Assembly (NCBI RefSeq): GCF_030445035.2
Contig: NC_080673.1
Coordinates: forward strand, 180,773,216 to 180,837,215
DNA from: Dasypus novemcinctus
Lineage: Eukaryota; Chordata; Mammalia; Cingulata; Dasypodidae
Direction of reading: 5' to 3'
DNA length: 64,000 nucleotides
The position numbers and the translations under genes are program-made. The notes beneath the pieces are model-generated. The model saw only the letters and a list, made by a program, of their open reading frames with translations. It ran no database searches and was not told the DNA's origin. Of the stretch, positions 48,314 through 60,923 are shown piece by piece (within the stretch, counting starts at the first letter, position 1; each line of letters begins with the position of its first letter).

Positions 48314-51300
48314 TTTATTTATTTATTTTTCCAAATTCTACTCCATTTATTCATTTTTTTAAAAAAGATATTACATTAAAAAAATATGAGGTCCCCATTC
48401 ACCCCCACCACCCCCACCCCACCACTCCCCCCACAGTAACACTCTCCCCCATCATCATGACACATCCATTGCATCTGGTGAGTACATCTCTGGGCATCGC
48501 TGCACCCCATGCCGGTGTTCCACACCATAGCCCACACTCTCCCACGTTCCATCCAGTGGGCCATGGGAGGACATACAACGTCCAGCAATTGTCCCTGAAG
48601 CACCACCCAGGACAGCTCCAAGTCCCGAAAATGCCTCCACATCTCATCTCTTCCTCCCATTCCCCACACCCAGCAGCCACCATGGCCACTTTTTCCACAC
48701 CAATTCCACATTTTCTCAATTATTAACCACATTATTTCATGAATAGAATATCATTAAGTCCACTCTAATCCTTACTGTATTCCTCCTTCCTGTGGACCTT
48801 GGCTTGGTTGTGTCCATTCCACATCTATGTTAAGAGGGAGCTTAGATTCCACATGGATACTGGATGCAATCCTCCTGCTTTCAGTTGTAGGCACTCTAGG
48901 CTCCATGGTGTGGTGGTTGACATTCTTCAACTCCATGTTAGCTGAGTGGGGTAAGTCCAATAAATCAGAGTGTAGGAGCTGAAGTCTGTTGAGGCTCAGG
49001 GCCTGGCTATCATATTGTCAGTCCAGAGACTCAAATCCCCTAGATATATTTTAAACCCCAGCACCAACTACAATTCCAGTTAAAGTAACATGAAAGGCTT
49101 GTGAAAAGAGATCCCATCTGAGTCCAGCTCCATCACGCAGAAACGCCAGCTCCAAAGGAGGGCCAACTGACATGGCAATGGACCCCATCTGCCATGACCA
49201 TAGAACCTGTGGGTTTCTTTAGCCCTCAAAAGGACCAATACCTGGGGTTATATCTCCTTTATCTGTCTCTGAGACTCTGCTCAGGTGTGCATAAGGGCAA
49301 TCCTTCTGACAACCTCCAGACTCTTTTTTAGAGACTCATAGCCATATAAACTCATTTCTCCTTTCCATTTCCCCCTCACATTAGGTCAAACAGCATTTTA
49401 AAGTCATGTTATTATATGTAGACAGGGATATTCTGCTGATCCGCTTTGAACCTTTAATTCAAGGTCCTTTTCTAGTTGCATCTTCAGCTGGTATTTGGTA
49501 GTGATCTCTCAGCGCCAGGGAGGCTCATCCCCGGGTATCATGTCCCACGCTGGGATGAATGCACTGCATCTACATGCTGAGTTTGGCTTCGAGACTGGCC
49601 ACATTTGAGTAACACGGAGGCTGTCAGGAGGGAACTCTTAGGCACAGTGCTGCTCTAGGCCTTGTTCTTATTTCAGGCGTATAGGCTCACAAGCATAGTC
49701 ATTAGTATCAGGGGCTCACTGTTGGACCTCATTCCTTCCTGGTCCTTACCGTTGCACCTAGGGGCCTGCCGCTGCTCCCCTAGGGACCACAACAGAGTGC
49801 TCCCCTTGACCAGTAACCTAGTACCCCCCCCCAGCTGTTGTTTTTAATTGTTTCCACTATGAGTATATCCAGACATTTCCATGCACCCTGGACATATGCC
49901 CTGTATAATTCCCTGTCAACCATATATCACCTGTCAATAACATCCCATACCAGTATTCCTCTGCTGCCATTGTTGAAACACTCTGTGATCCAAAACTTCC
50001 TGAAAAGTGAAGCCCAATATAATGTCAGGTTCCCTTACTAGTAAAATGGAATATAGCAATGAGTTTAAAGGTTAGATATAGAATACATATTGATTTGGAA
50101 AAATTCTACATCCTATCTTTTTCTTTTATTTTTTCATAATTATTGAGCTTCTCTTCACAAGAGCCCTAGATCACAGTAATTCATATATACAATATACAAT
50201 ACTCCCACACATCCACCATGAAACCTTTTCCCTTCCACAGCGATAATCTTTAACTTATTCATATCATATTTACTGAGACTGATGTACAGACTCCGAGACA
50301 ATAGCTTTCAAACAAGGTGACATCTGTGCTTACATTGTGGTCCATATTTTAGGATATACAGTTTTCTAAATTTTTTAGGTATCCTATGATTTACATTATG
50401 GTTTACATTATTAGTCTGTTGTCCCCTATATGTTTTTGGTGTAATATTACATGTTTTATATCCATCCTTGTGTGCTTTCGTGAAACTCCTCTCTTGCCCC
50501 CACATTTACCTTGGTTCCATCCATTCAACATCCATTTCCCCCTCCCCTTGGGGCCCACAGCAACAGCCAAATCTCCATTTGCCGAGGAGCCACGTCCAGA
50601 GATACTTGCAACAGTCAGGGCCTGACTTGCTCAACTGCCCTAATGCCCTGGGAGCCACCCTTTCTCTCGAGAGATACAGTTCCCTCTATTTAATGGCATT
50701 AGTCCTCCCCAGGATGTGGGTGCACCCCAACTCTCACTACTTGGGTCTCTACCCAATGGTACAACCCACCCTGGCAAAATGAGCATTCAGACATTCCCCA
50801 GGAGTCCATCCTGCGTGAGACCATCCCCTCTGAGCATCCTAAACAGGTAACCCTCCTAATAATATTTTGATACGGTTTTCTCAGCATTTTACTCTCAACC
50901 AACACCTGACACTCTCCTATGTTCGTATGTTGCCCTTCCCTCCCCCCAATTTTTTGGGCAACATTACCCATCTGCCCAGCCCCAGCCCCCCCCAAACCTG
51001 CAAAACCCCACCCAAAGGCAACCCCTTGCCCCCATTTTATCTCTTCTTTGTGCTCATACTTACCTCCAACTCATCATAGATTCCACCCCTGCAGACGTCA
51101 GCTCACATCCTTCCTCCACCCCCTGATTTCCTCTAAGCCTATCTTCCAGTCTCTAGCTCTCTGAGGCAGCTTGCTTATTTCATATCATTGAGGTCATGTA
51201 GTATTTGTCCTTCAATGCCTGGGTTGCTTCATTCAACATAAGGTTCTCAAGATTCATCCATGTTATCACGTGTGTTTGTAGTGTATTTGTTCTTAAAGCT

Positions 51301-51874
51301 GAGTAGTATTCCATTTTATGTATATACCACATTTTTTTGACCCACTCATCTGCTGATGGGCATTTGGGTTGATTACAACTTTTGGCGATAGTGAACAATG
51401 CTGCTATGAACATTGGTGTACATGTATCAGTTTGTGTCCTTGTTTTCAGTTCTGCTGGGTATATACCCAGCAGTGGTATTGCTGGGTCATATGGCAAATC
51501 TATGGTTGGTTTTTTGAGAAACCGCCAAACTGTCCTCCAGAACGGTTGGATCCTTCTTCATTCCCACCAGCAGTGGATGAGTGTTCCCATTTCTTCACAG
51601 CCTCTCCAGCATTTGTATTCTTCTGTTTTTTCCATAGCTGCCAATCTTAGGGGAGTAAGATGGTATCTCATTGTAGTTTTGATTTGCATTTCCCTGATAG
51701 CTAGAGATTTGGAGCATTTTTTCATGTGCTTTTTAGCCATTTGTATTTCTTCTTTGGAGAAGTGTCTGTTTAAATCTTTTTCCCATTTTTTAAATGGGTT
51801 GTTTATCTTTTTATTTTCAAGATATAGGAGTTCTTTATATAAGCAAGTTCTTATCAGATATATGGTTGCCAAAT
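48314..51874 (-). mobile_element. LINE-1 with long 3' UTR, well preserved
   Basis: A 5' truncated L1 of about 3.56 kb on the minus strand. ORF2 C-terminal sequence fills 51874-51180: the frame 51878-51558 reads [20 protein letters not shown], then [20 protein letters not shown], and the frame 51497-51180 reads PYDPAIPLLGIYP and ends near the ORF2 terminus. The frames are nearly open, with few lesions. The 3' UTR occupies about 51180-48330, is C-rich on the plus strand (G-rich in sense), and ends in a TTTA/AAAT tail at 48310-48330. It is flanked by a 16-bp duplication and is the least decayed L1 here. Confidence 0.9.
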
Positions 51875-51890
51875 ACAAATAAGTGATTTA
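51875..51890 (+). repeat. L1 target-site duplication, right copy
   Basis: acaaataagtgattta, exact repeat of 48298-48313. Confidence 0.9.
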
Positions 51891-51983
51891 GAACTTTTTC
51901 TCAGCCTCAAAACTGTAAGCGTATAAAGTAATAAATCCCCATTGTAAAGATCAACCCTCTTCTGGTATATTGCTTTTGGCAGG

Positions 51984-52481
51984 TGTATTAGTCAGCCAAA
52001 GGGGTGCTGATGCAAAATACCAGAAATCTGTTGGTTTTTATAAAGGGTGTTTATTTGGGTCAGGAGCTTACAGATACCAGGCCAGAAAGCATAGGTTACT
52101 TCCTTCCCCAAGTCTTTTGCCACATGTTGGAGCAAGATGTCTGCTGATGTCTGCCAGGGTTCAGGCTTCCTGGGTTCCTTTCTTCCCAGGTATTGCTTCT
52201 CTCTGGGCCCAGAGTTCCTCCCTTCCCATGGCTTGCTTCTCTTTCCTCTGTATGTTTACTTCCTGGGCCTCCAGCTTAATATTCAGCATCAAACTTCAAC
52301 ATCAAAACTACAACATTAAAAACCCTCCACTCCATCCTTTGCCATGTCTTTTATCAACACCTTAATGATGTGGCCCAATCAAAGCCCTAATCATAACTTA
52401 ATCATGCTCAGGTACAGATCAGATTATAAACATAATCCAAAATTTCTTTTTGGAATTCATTAATAATATCAAACTGCTACA
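51984..52481 (-). repeat. Solo LTR (family X) with 5-bp target duplication
   Basis: On the minus strand it begins TGTAGCAGTTTGATATT and ends GACTAATACA, the canonical TG...CA ends. A polyadenylation signal (AATAAA) lies about 65 bp from the 3' end, at about 52047-52052 in reverse. It is flanked by gcagg at 51979-51983 and gcagg at 52482-52486. The identical pentamers and complete ends show a retroviral-type integration followed by LTR-LTR recombination, inside a family Y LTR. Confidence 0.9.
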
Positions 52482-52505
52482 GCAGGTATTAGCAAACTAA
52501 AACAG

Positions 52506-55366
52506 AAGCCATGAATTTGTCAAGACCCATAAACTTTACTTCACTAAAAAACTGAGCCTTAATGTATGCAAATTAAAAAATCATTTAGGGGGTCAGGGGA
52601 TCCTGAAAAGGAATGGAGAATGTGACAAAAAGGGCCTAACCCTATTGCAAATGTATGAAAACACCTCATTGAAGAGAGTGAGAGAAGAATAAGGTGCTCA
52701 CCTAAGTAATTTAGGAAATGAAGAGTCTGTAAGACTAAAACCAAAAGGAAATATACATAAGCTTCTACTCTAGTTGGATAAAGTTGTTACCCTTAAAGTT
52801 ATGGATAATGACTTCAAAACCACTATTCATTTAGAAAGTAATTGAAAAATTAAGTAAATGAATGGCAGATGGCTGGATCCCAGATTTTCACTGTTGTAGT
52901 GTAAAATTACAGCTAAACAAGGATAGGAGGCTGGCATGATCCATGTGGTACTGGACTAGAGATAAAGGTGTCCATATTAACCCATATTTAGCTTAATTTA
53001 GACATGAATAGGTAGATAGAGAAACTTTTAGAAATATGTCTATCTGGATGGGCTAGTGTAAACACAGATTTCCTTGTTCTGTCAGCTGAGAAGGCCAAGA
53101 AACAACATTCCACACTAGCAAAGAGCTCACCTAGGACCCAGATGTTGGTGTCTAATACCACTTTCCAATGAAAAGAACCAGGGTTCCCTGGAGAAACCTT
53201 GAGCAGGAAATAGAAAGAAAAAAAAAAAAGACAAGTCTGGAGCATAATATAGTGACATAAAGTAAGGAATTACCCCCCAAAAATTACAATAAATGTGATA
53301 TGTCAAAGGGACACAGAAGCCAACTGGAAGGGATCCCAATCACCAATAAAATAAATAAAATAGGGTTAAATTAAAATGCAAAGCATAAAATAAATATCCA
53401 TGAGTCCTTACTAATATAAATAAATGGTTGAATTAATAAACAAATGATGATAAAATAGGCAAATCTCCTGTTCAGAACACTTTCAAATTATTTTTGTAGA
53501 AATTCTGCTGTAAAAAAGGTAGAAGATAACTTTTCATTCCTTAAGTATGGAATGCACATAATATGTTTCTTCCAAAGAACACAGTAAAAAAATGAATACA
53601 AAAAAAGAGTAACTTTACAGTTGAAAAACCTGAGAAGCACTACCTCAATCAGATTAATAAGATTAACATCAACAGTGATAGGCATGTGGATGGTATGTGA
53701 CCCTAATATGGTGTGGTAAGAAAGGCATTTGTTTTCTGTGGATTTCCTCCCAAAAACCTATAACTTGAGTCTAAGCATAAGAAAAACATTAGACAAATAT
53801 AAATTGAGGAACATTTTGCAAAATACCTGACTAGTCATGCTCAAAATTGGCAAGGCCATCAAAAACAAAGTAAGAACAACTTCATGATAAAAAGTTTGTT
53901 CACTTGTTTGTCATTGCACTAATTAATGAATATCTAAAGGATAAAGAATTTGTGACTTTTTCACTTTTAGAAACTTAATTTTTATAACATGCAGGAGGCA
54001 GGCTTTAAATATTTGTAGTAGGCAGACATTAAATATTTGTTGAAATAATAAATTGATGATGCATTCCATAAAGCCTTACCCACCATAGCTGATCATTTTT
54101 AAAAAGCTGTAGGAAATGCTTTTTTCAGACCTGATAAAGGTAAATTATAATTTGAAGAACAGAAAGAGAGCCTTCATGCAAACTGATTAGGCCTTATAAA
54201 CTTTTTGGAATATTCTTATAGTTCAGTGTCTGGAAACATAAATGAGATAAAATAACCACATAACAAATAAGAACACTGAAACAGTTGGCTTATTTTAAGG
54301 TACATACAGAAAACTACATGCAGAGAAGGAAACTATGGATTGTTTAATAGTATTCAGCTATAGCCCTCTACATTTTTGTAAAATCTAGGTGGAAAGTAAT
54401 TAGAGCCCTCTAGTTTCAGAATATGAAAGTTCAGCATTCCTTAATTTTTCTAAAAAATTCTGATCACAGTCATAGTCACATATTTTTCTCTGAGTTTTTG
54501 GTGTGAGTGTGATATGCCTGTTATTTAGAATATACCCAGATGTGAAATTTAACACCTGTTTCACGTTCTACAAAACAGCAACATCTACAAAGCACTGGAA
54601 CACCTGGCAGAATAGACAGAAGACTTTAAGTAGTGTAGGGAGGCAAGTTTACTTGGTATGTCTGCAAACAACTTGAAACTGGATCATGATTCATTATGAT
54701 TCTTAAAATGCCCTTTGTCTGTTATTCAGTCTTTAGAGTGGAAAGGAGAGTGATGGTTCACTGGCCTTTACATCACCTTGTTTCAGGCTCTCTCTAGCTT
54801 GCTGGCTCCCCTCTTTTACCCAGTAAAACACATTTCTTTTGTCACATGCGGAACAACTGCAAGCATTTTTCTTTCAACTGTTTTCTAGTCAACATAGCCC
54901 TTGAGGGCCTATCTCCTGAAGTAACAACCTTTCAAAGTACTTTTTTTTTTTTTTTCAAATAAGGTGTGTTCTCTTATTAAGGGGAACTGGTACCAGATCT
55001 TAAAATATTCAAAATAATAAAACTGTCACAGTATCATTGCACCAAAAACAGTCAAGGAGACAGAGAATGTCAATTCTGGGGGGAGAAAACTCACAAGGAT
55101 TAAATAGAGGCTTTCTAACTATAATTAAATAAGGTAAAGATGCTTCCATTGCATTTTACTTCATTTGGTAGAGGTAGAATTGAAAATAAACATTTTAAAA
55201 ATTAAACCCAGAAAAGGAAGAACTCTGTAACAAGGATGCTGAACCAAATATGCAGTGGATAGTCTTACTCTTCAAGAAGAGGCTCCTGACTCTTCAGGAG
55301 GTTTGTAAGGTTTTCTACCTAAGGAAGTGAACAGATCAAATGAGTTACAATGTCTTTGCTAAGTTC
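52506..55366. other. Gene-free spacer
   Basis: About 2.9 kb. I see no gene. Bases 52500-53350 have the texture of an old LINE 3' UTR but I cannot assign it. A T-run lies at 54939-54956. Confidence 0.5.
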
Positions 55367-55377
55367 AAGATTATAGG

Positions 55378-55796
55378 GGAAGCGGATGAGGCTCAACTGA
55401 TAGAGCATTCACCTACCATAAGGAGGTCCATGGTTCGATCCCCAGAACCTCCTGACCTGTGTGGTGAGCTGGCCCACGTGCAGTGCTGCCGTGTGCAAGG
55501 AGTGCTGTGCCACACAGGGGTGACCCCACATAGGAATGTCCCACACGCAAGGATTGTGCTTCCCAAGGAGAGCTGCCCCATGTGGAAAAAAAAGAAAAAC
55601 ACTCAGCTCACCCAGGAGAGGCACCACACACGTGGAGAGCTGAAGCAGCAAGATGATGCAACAAAAAAGAGAGACAGAATCCCAGTGCCACCTGATAATG
55701 CAAGTGGATGCAGAAGAACACACAGCTAATAGACATAGACAGCAGACAATGGGGGGTGGAGGTGTGGAGAGAAATAAATAAAATAAAATAAAATAA
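55378..55796 (+). repeat. DAS-type SINE, long armadillo form
   Basis: tRNA-derived head with box A-like GAGGCTCAACTGATAGAG (55388-55405) and box B GGTTCGATCCC (55432-55442), followed by a body of about 300 bp (TGAGCTGGCCCACGTGCAGTG, then GGAGAGCTGCCCCATG, then CAGCAAGATGATGCAAC) and a tail of AAATAAAATA units. The 11-bp target duplication aagattatagg is exact at 55367-55377 and 55797-55807. I recognise it as the DAS-III-like SINE of armadillos. Two chance frames across it (55340-55729 plus, 55409-55819 minus) are not genes. Confidence 0.9.
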
Positions 55797-55807
55797 AAGA
55801 TTATAGG

Positions 55808-57320
55808 ATTCAAACACACAGAGATTTTTTAAATCTGGAAGTCCTCCACCTCATTAATCTATCAGATAATAAACATGAAGCCTGAATCTGAGAGTAGTAC
55901 ACCTTTGATATCTTCTTTTAACTTATACTAATTTATCCATTGAATACTCCAAAACCATTATTAAAGCATTGTTTAAAGATGATTACAAGATCAGTTCAAG
56001 TATGGTAAGGTATCAGGAAGACATTTTCAGAATACAACAAATGAATAATAAATGTGGAATAATTGCACATTTGAGAAGGGAAATGAAGAATAAAGTGGAT
56101 GAAATAAAAAGAAGAGTAATGTAGAAAAGGAGAAAGGGCAGTAGAATCAAGAGGGTCTAGAATAATGCAGGGTAAGGCTCTGATATACTAAAAATGCTTT
56201 TCACAGTATTCTTGATTTGGTCCAAAATATAGTTGTAGGGAAAGAAATTAAAATACTAGTTTTCTAAAATTGTATTGACCAATTTTAGTTTAGCAAATGG
56301 CCATAAATAAATAAATTAAGGATTCCTCCAAGAATCACAGTCCTAATTGACATCTCCCAAAGTGACATTGCCTTGGTAATGGCTCGAAAAACACTTTTCA
56401 CTCAAGGCCCAATGCTAAACCCAAGTTACGAGATTCTACATTTGTACTATCAAGCCCTCTACACAAGAAGCAGTTCAGTCTCCCCATTTTCAGTTGGCTG
56501 TCTGACAACAATTCTGCCTTGCCTAAGGTCTGCTAGGTAGGTATAACTCTATTTAACAACATTTTTTTTTCTATTTTCCTGAAGGATGATAATTGTAGTA
56601 AATAATTTCAAATACAAATAGGCAAGGATAAATATATAGTTATACATATATAAAGTATGACATTCATATTTTAACCTTTCAAAGTCTGTTGGTAATTGTG
56701 TGTGTCTTATTCAGTCAACCTCATCACTGTCTTGCTTTATAATACCCAGGGCTTAGCAATTAGTGTTTCAAAGCATGTAGCTTTAAAGTTTTTGACTGAC
56801 TTGGAAATTTTGCTTACATTAAAGTTTTTTAGTTAACTTTGGCTTTTCTCTTTTTTCCTGTCCGTAAACACAAAGCTATATAAGTTCTTTGTATATTAAT
56901 AACATCGTCATTTACTTAAAACCCAGTAGAGGGTGGGGTATTTTTCAAAGTCTAGAACAACAAAAAAGCCTGTTTAATGTGTGTAGACTTGTTTAACAAT
57001 CATTTCTTTCTTCCTTTTAAACACTTAAATATGAAAAGATAATAAACGTAAATGAAGAGCTTACTGTAAAGAACTATTAGTGTATCTTCAAATATAATAA
57101 GAATTTCTGTTTTCAGTGCTTCATGATTGCTATTCAAGCCAACAAGTGCTTTGTATTTAAAAAAAAGAAAAACATTTTTCTTTCTCTTCAGCTTTTTATT
57201 CTAAGAAAATTAAAAAGAGAAGAGAGTATATTTTCACTATTGTTAGATGCTCATGTCACGGAGAGACATTGAGAAATATGATTATGTTAATTTATACAAG
57301 AGTTTTTAGATATCACATAA
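55808..57320. other. Gene-free spacer
   Basis: No coding region or nameable repeat seen. Confidence 0.5.
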
Positions 57321-57324
57321 TCCT

Positions 57325-57460
57325 TATGAAGAACACTGAACTTAAAATTAGGAGATCTGTGTTTTCATCCAAGCTAGGCAATTAATTTGCTGTGTGACCT
57401 TGAACTCTTCTACACTCTTTGAGTCTCAGTGTCTCTTTCCACAAAGTCATGCTGGACCAC
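57325..57460 (+). repeat. MIR SINE fragment
   Basis: Core phrase TTGCTGTGTGACCTTGAAC (57388-57406) preceded by AGGAGATCTGTGTTTTCATCC and followed by TTGAGTCTCAGTGTCTC. Clear MIR layout. Confidence 0.75.
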
Positions 57461-58045
57461 ATGATTTTTAATTTTCTAATTATTCGTAATGCTGTAATAA
57501 TCAAATTGAAATTAATACTCTACAATGCTAAAGAAGAAAAAGATTAAGAGGTCATTTAATTTTATGAAAGTGGCCAATTAACATCTAGAACCTTAATTCT
57601 ATAACATTTGGAGACTTACCTAAAAAGACACTGATAATTTGATATGCTACTTTGAGGGTGATATAAAAAGGAATGATTTTCCTTTTAATGGGCAATGATC
57701 TGTCCTGGAAACTCTGGAAAGTGATTATCTGATTCTCACTTCTAGGATGAAGGAAGAAAAAATATATCCAGACTTTTAGACTTATATTACACTCAAGGAG
57801 ATTTTCAGAAAATCCAGGTACGAATTTTAGCCGTCCTAGAAATTGCAAAAAATGGTGCCAAGCTAAGTGTATATGAAATCATTATAATAAAATATACTTT
57901 CCTGCCATTCCTCTTCCCATCAAAGTGGAACTCTCAAGGATGCCCTGAGGATCATGTTATAATATCTTTCATCTCATTTATAGTGTGTTTGTTATTATAA
58001 ATAACAGTTGTATATAACTTGAATTTTAGGAGATTTAAGAGAGGT

Positions 58046-58190
58046 TATAAAGTATAAGAGCTAAGAGTTCAATCTCAAGAGCCATTGAGTTATCATTTTA
58101 TCTGAGTTCTAATTCTGGTTTTGTCCCTTGCTAGATCTTTACACGACCTCTCTGTGCCTCCATTTCCTTGTCTGTAAAACTGAAATAATA
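58046..58190 (+). repeat. MIR SINE fragment
   Basis: AAGAGCTAAGAGTTCAATCTC, then CTAATTCTGGTTTTGTCCC and CTCTGTGCCTCCATTTCCTTG (58150-58170), ending with a TGTAAAACTG phrase. MIR sense orientation. Confidence 0.75.
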
Positions 58191-58202
58191 CTCTTTCCAA
58201 TG

Positions 58203-59820
58203 TATTTTTTTCTTTATTAGAAAAGGTATGGGTTTACAGTACAATCATGTATAAAATAAAGGTTTCTCATATACCACCCCACCATCAACAGTTTGCATTG
58301 ATGTGGAACATTTGTTACAATTGAGGACAAGGTATTTTATAATAATAATATTGATTAAAGTCTATGTAGTGTAGTTTCATGGATTTTTAATTAATTTTTA
58401 TTACCATGTATACACTGTAACATTTTCCCTTTTAATGATATTCAGATATATATTTCTCTACGGCTAATTGCACTCAGAATTTTGCACTCCCATTACCACC
58501 ATCCATGACCAAATATTTTCCATCATTCCAAATTAGAATGTTGTACATTTTAAGGCTTAACTTCCTAATCCCTGGCCCCATCTTATTCCCCAGTAACCCA
58601 TATTCTAGATTCTGACTATATAAGTTTGCCTGTCCTAATTGCTTCAAATAAGGGAAATCATACAATATTTGACCTTTTTTATCTGGCTTATTTCACTCAA
58701 CATGATGTTTTCAAAGTTCATCCATTCTGTCACACATATCAGGACTTCATTCGTTTTAACAGCTGAAAAATATTTCATTCAATTTATATAACACCTTTTA
58801 TTTTTTCATTCATTGGTTGATGGACATCTGGGTTTCTTCAGTCTTTTAGAAATTATGGGTAATGTCATTATGAACATCTGGAGGAATATATCTGTTTGAA
58901 CCATTGCTTTCAATTCTTTTGGGATATATAACTAGTAGTGGGATTTCTAGGTCGTCTGGTGGTTTGTACTTAGCATTCTGAGGAATGGCAAATTATCTGC
59001 TGCAGTGACTGCACAAATTTACATTCCCTCCAGCAATGAATAAATGTTCCTATTTCTCCACACTTGTAATTTTCTTTTTTTTTTTTTTTCAATAGCAGCC
59101 ATTCTAATGAGTATGAAATGGCATGACATTGTGGTTTTGATTGGCACTTTCCTGATGGCTAATAATGTTGAGCATCTTTTCATATGCTTTCTGGCCATGT
59201 GTATATCTTCTTGGGAGAGATATCTTTTCAACCCTTTTGCCCATTTTTAAGAGTGTAGTTTGTCTTCTTTATTGTTAAGTTTAAAGATTTCTTTATGTAT
59301 TCTGGATAATAACCCTTTGTCAGATATGTGGATCCCAAATATATTCTCCCATTTTGTAGATTCTCATTTTATTTTCATTATAAACTTCTTTGAGGGCCAA
59401 AAGTTTTTAATTTTGAACAGATTCCATTTATGTATTTGTTGTTGTAGTTGCTTTTGCTTTGGTTATAAAGTCTAAAAAAACATTGCCTAATACTCATTCA
59501 TGACAAGAATTCCCTATATTTTCTTCTTGGCATTTGATAGTTCTAGCTCCTAAATTGTTTTTCTTCCATTTGGAGTTGATTTTTTCATATGGTGTGAAGT
59601 AGGAGTCTACCTTCTTTTTATGAAAATGGATATCCAGTATTCCCAGCCCCAGTTGTTGAAGAGACTATTCTTTCCCAATTGAGTGGTCTTTGCCATCTTG
59701 TTGAAAATCAGCCATTTATATAAAGGTTGATTTTTGAGTTCTCAGTTCTATTCCACTGGTCTATATATCTGTTCTTGTGTCAGTACTGTGCTGTTTTGAT
59801 TACTGTGGCTTAGTGGCTTA
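58203..59820 (-). mobile_element. LINE-1, older family: 3' UTR and ORF2 C-terminus
   Basis: The left end (58203-58470) is a reversed 3' end with a short UTR. From 59250 to 59019 the minus strand encodes KRYLSQEDIHMARKHMKRCS, the ORF2 C-terminal landmark, with a T-run (59075-59090) disrupting it. Text continues towards RT until about 59818. The UTR is much shorter than in the dominant L1 lineage here. Confidence 0.75.
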
Positions 59821-59879
59821 GAAAAATTTTGATAAGATTAGATTAGATAAGATAAGATTAGAAAAATTTTGATAAGATT

Positions 59880-60923
59880 ACTTCAGTTAAGGGGCTTTTG
59901 ATTAGGTTACTTCATGGCCCAAGTTGAGTCTTAATCCTCTTACTGGAGTCTTTTATAAGAGAATGAAAATCAGACTAAGAGAAAAAGAAAGCCACATAAT
60001 CAGAAACTGTAAGTAATGAAAACTAGAAGAGATATGACAGACCTGCAGACATTATCATATGCCTTGCCATGTTACAGAGGAGTCCAGGATCTCTGGCAGG
60101 TGATCTTTGGGAAAAATTCATCATCTGATGTAACAGTTGGACATTGTTTGTGAATTCCAAAAATAGATGTTGGATTATGTTTGGGAGCTGGTCTGTTCTC
60201 TGGGGCATATTACATTGTATTGGATTCAGATATTTCACTTTTACTTGGTTAAGTTGTGATTAGGGCTTTAGTTGGGCCATGTCAGTGGGATGTTGAGTCC
60301 CCACCCTCTTGGTAGGCAGGGACTCACAGAGAAAAACTAAAAGCAGCAGAGGAATTAGAGTTTTGATATTGGAGCCCCAGGAAGTAAGCACACAGAGAAT
60401 AGATACATGAGGAAGGAGATAAGGCTCCATTAGACATAGCAGAGCCCTGGGAAGAGAGACGAGCCATTAACCTGATGGTCTATAGCTGGCCTTGTGGAGA
60501 CAGCAGAGAAGCTGAACCCAGAAAGAAATGAGCCCCAGGAGAGATGAGACTTATCCCAGCCTACAGCTGATATTGGAAGAAGTTGGGACCATGGAATCTT
60601 AAGAAGAAGAGGAAGCCTGAACCCTTGCAGATGTTGGCAGCAATCTTGCTCCAACACATGGCAACAGACATTGGTGAAGGAAGTAACTTATGCTTTATAG
60701 CCTGGTAATTGTAAGCTTCTACCCCAAATAAATACCCTTTTATAAAAGCCAACAGATTTCCAGTATTTTGCATCAGCACTCCTTTGGCTGACTAATATAC
60801 CTGATGATACCTTGATTTGGACTTTTTTCTCACTCTAGGAACTGCAGGCTTGTTAGTGAGTAAAACACCATTGTAAAACCAACCTCCTTTCTGGTATATT
60901 GCTTTGGCAGCCTACCAGAATGA
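59880..60923 (+). repeat. MaLR-type LTR (family Y), split by a family X LTR
   Basis: Pieces 59880-60127 and 60800-60923. The first carries GTCTTAATCCTCTTACTGG and GAGGAGTCCAGGATC; the second has GGACTTTTTTCTCACTCTAGG and TCTGGTATATTGCTTTGGCAG. Being followed directly by MaLR-like internal sequence, it would be the 5' LTR of that element. A short duplication (AGAAAAATTTTGATAAGATTA at about 59820 and 59860) precedes it. Confidence 0.65.
60128..60799 (+). repeat. Solo LTR (family X), nested
   Basis: Begins TGTAACAGTTGG and ends GCTGACTAATATA. Polyadenylation signal AATAAA at 60727-60732. Flanked by tctga (60123-60127) and cctga (60800-60804), a 5-bp duplication with one mismatch. About 170 bp longer than 51984-52481, with extra text in the middle. 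Confidence 0.85.

Larger units (their letters stand above)
48119..52505 (+). repeat. MaLR-type LTR (family Y), split twice
   Basis: Pieces are 48119-48297, 51891-51983 and 52487-52505. The first has GGACCTTAATCCTTTTACTGG and GAGGAGTCCAGGATCAC, shared with 59928-60095. The second has TCTGGTATATTGC, shared with 60890-60902. The third reads GTATTAGCAAACTAAAACA, the LTR end. An L1 and a solo LTR, each with its own target duplication, account for the gaps. Confidence 0.7.

Noticed and set aside
48376..48732. Minus-strand frames of 118 and 106 codons rich in Trp, Gly and Met
   Set aside because: They lie in the G-rich 3' UTR of the L1 at 48314-51874; overlapping open frames come from composition.
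55378..55450. Possible tRNA gene
   Set aside because: The head has A and B boxes but continues into a SINE body with a tail and a target duplication, so it is a retroposon.
55340..55819. Frames of 129 (plus) and 136 (minus) codons
   Set aside because: Both cross the DAS SINE and its flanks; the SINE sequence and target duplication explain them.
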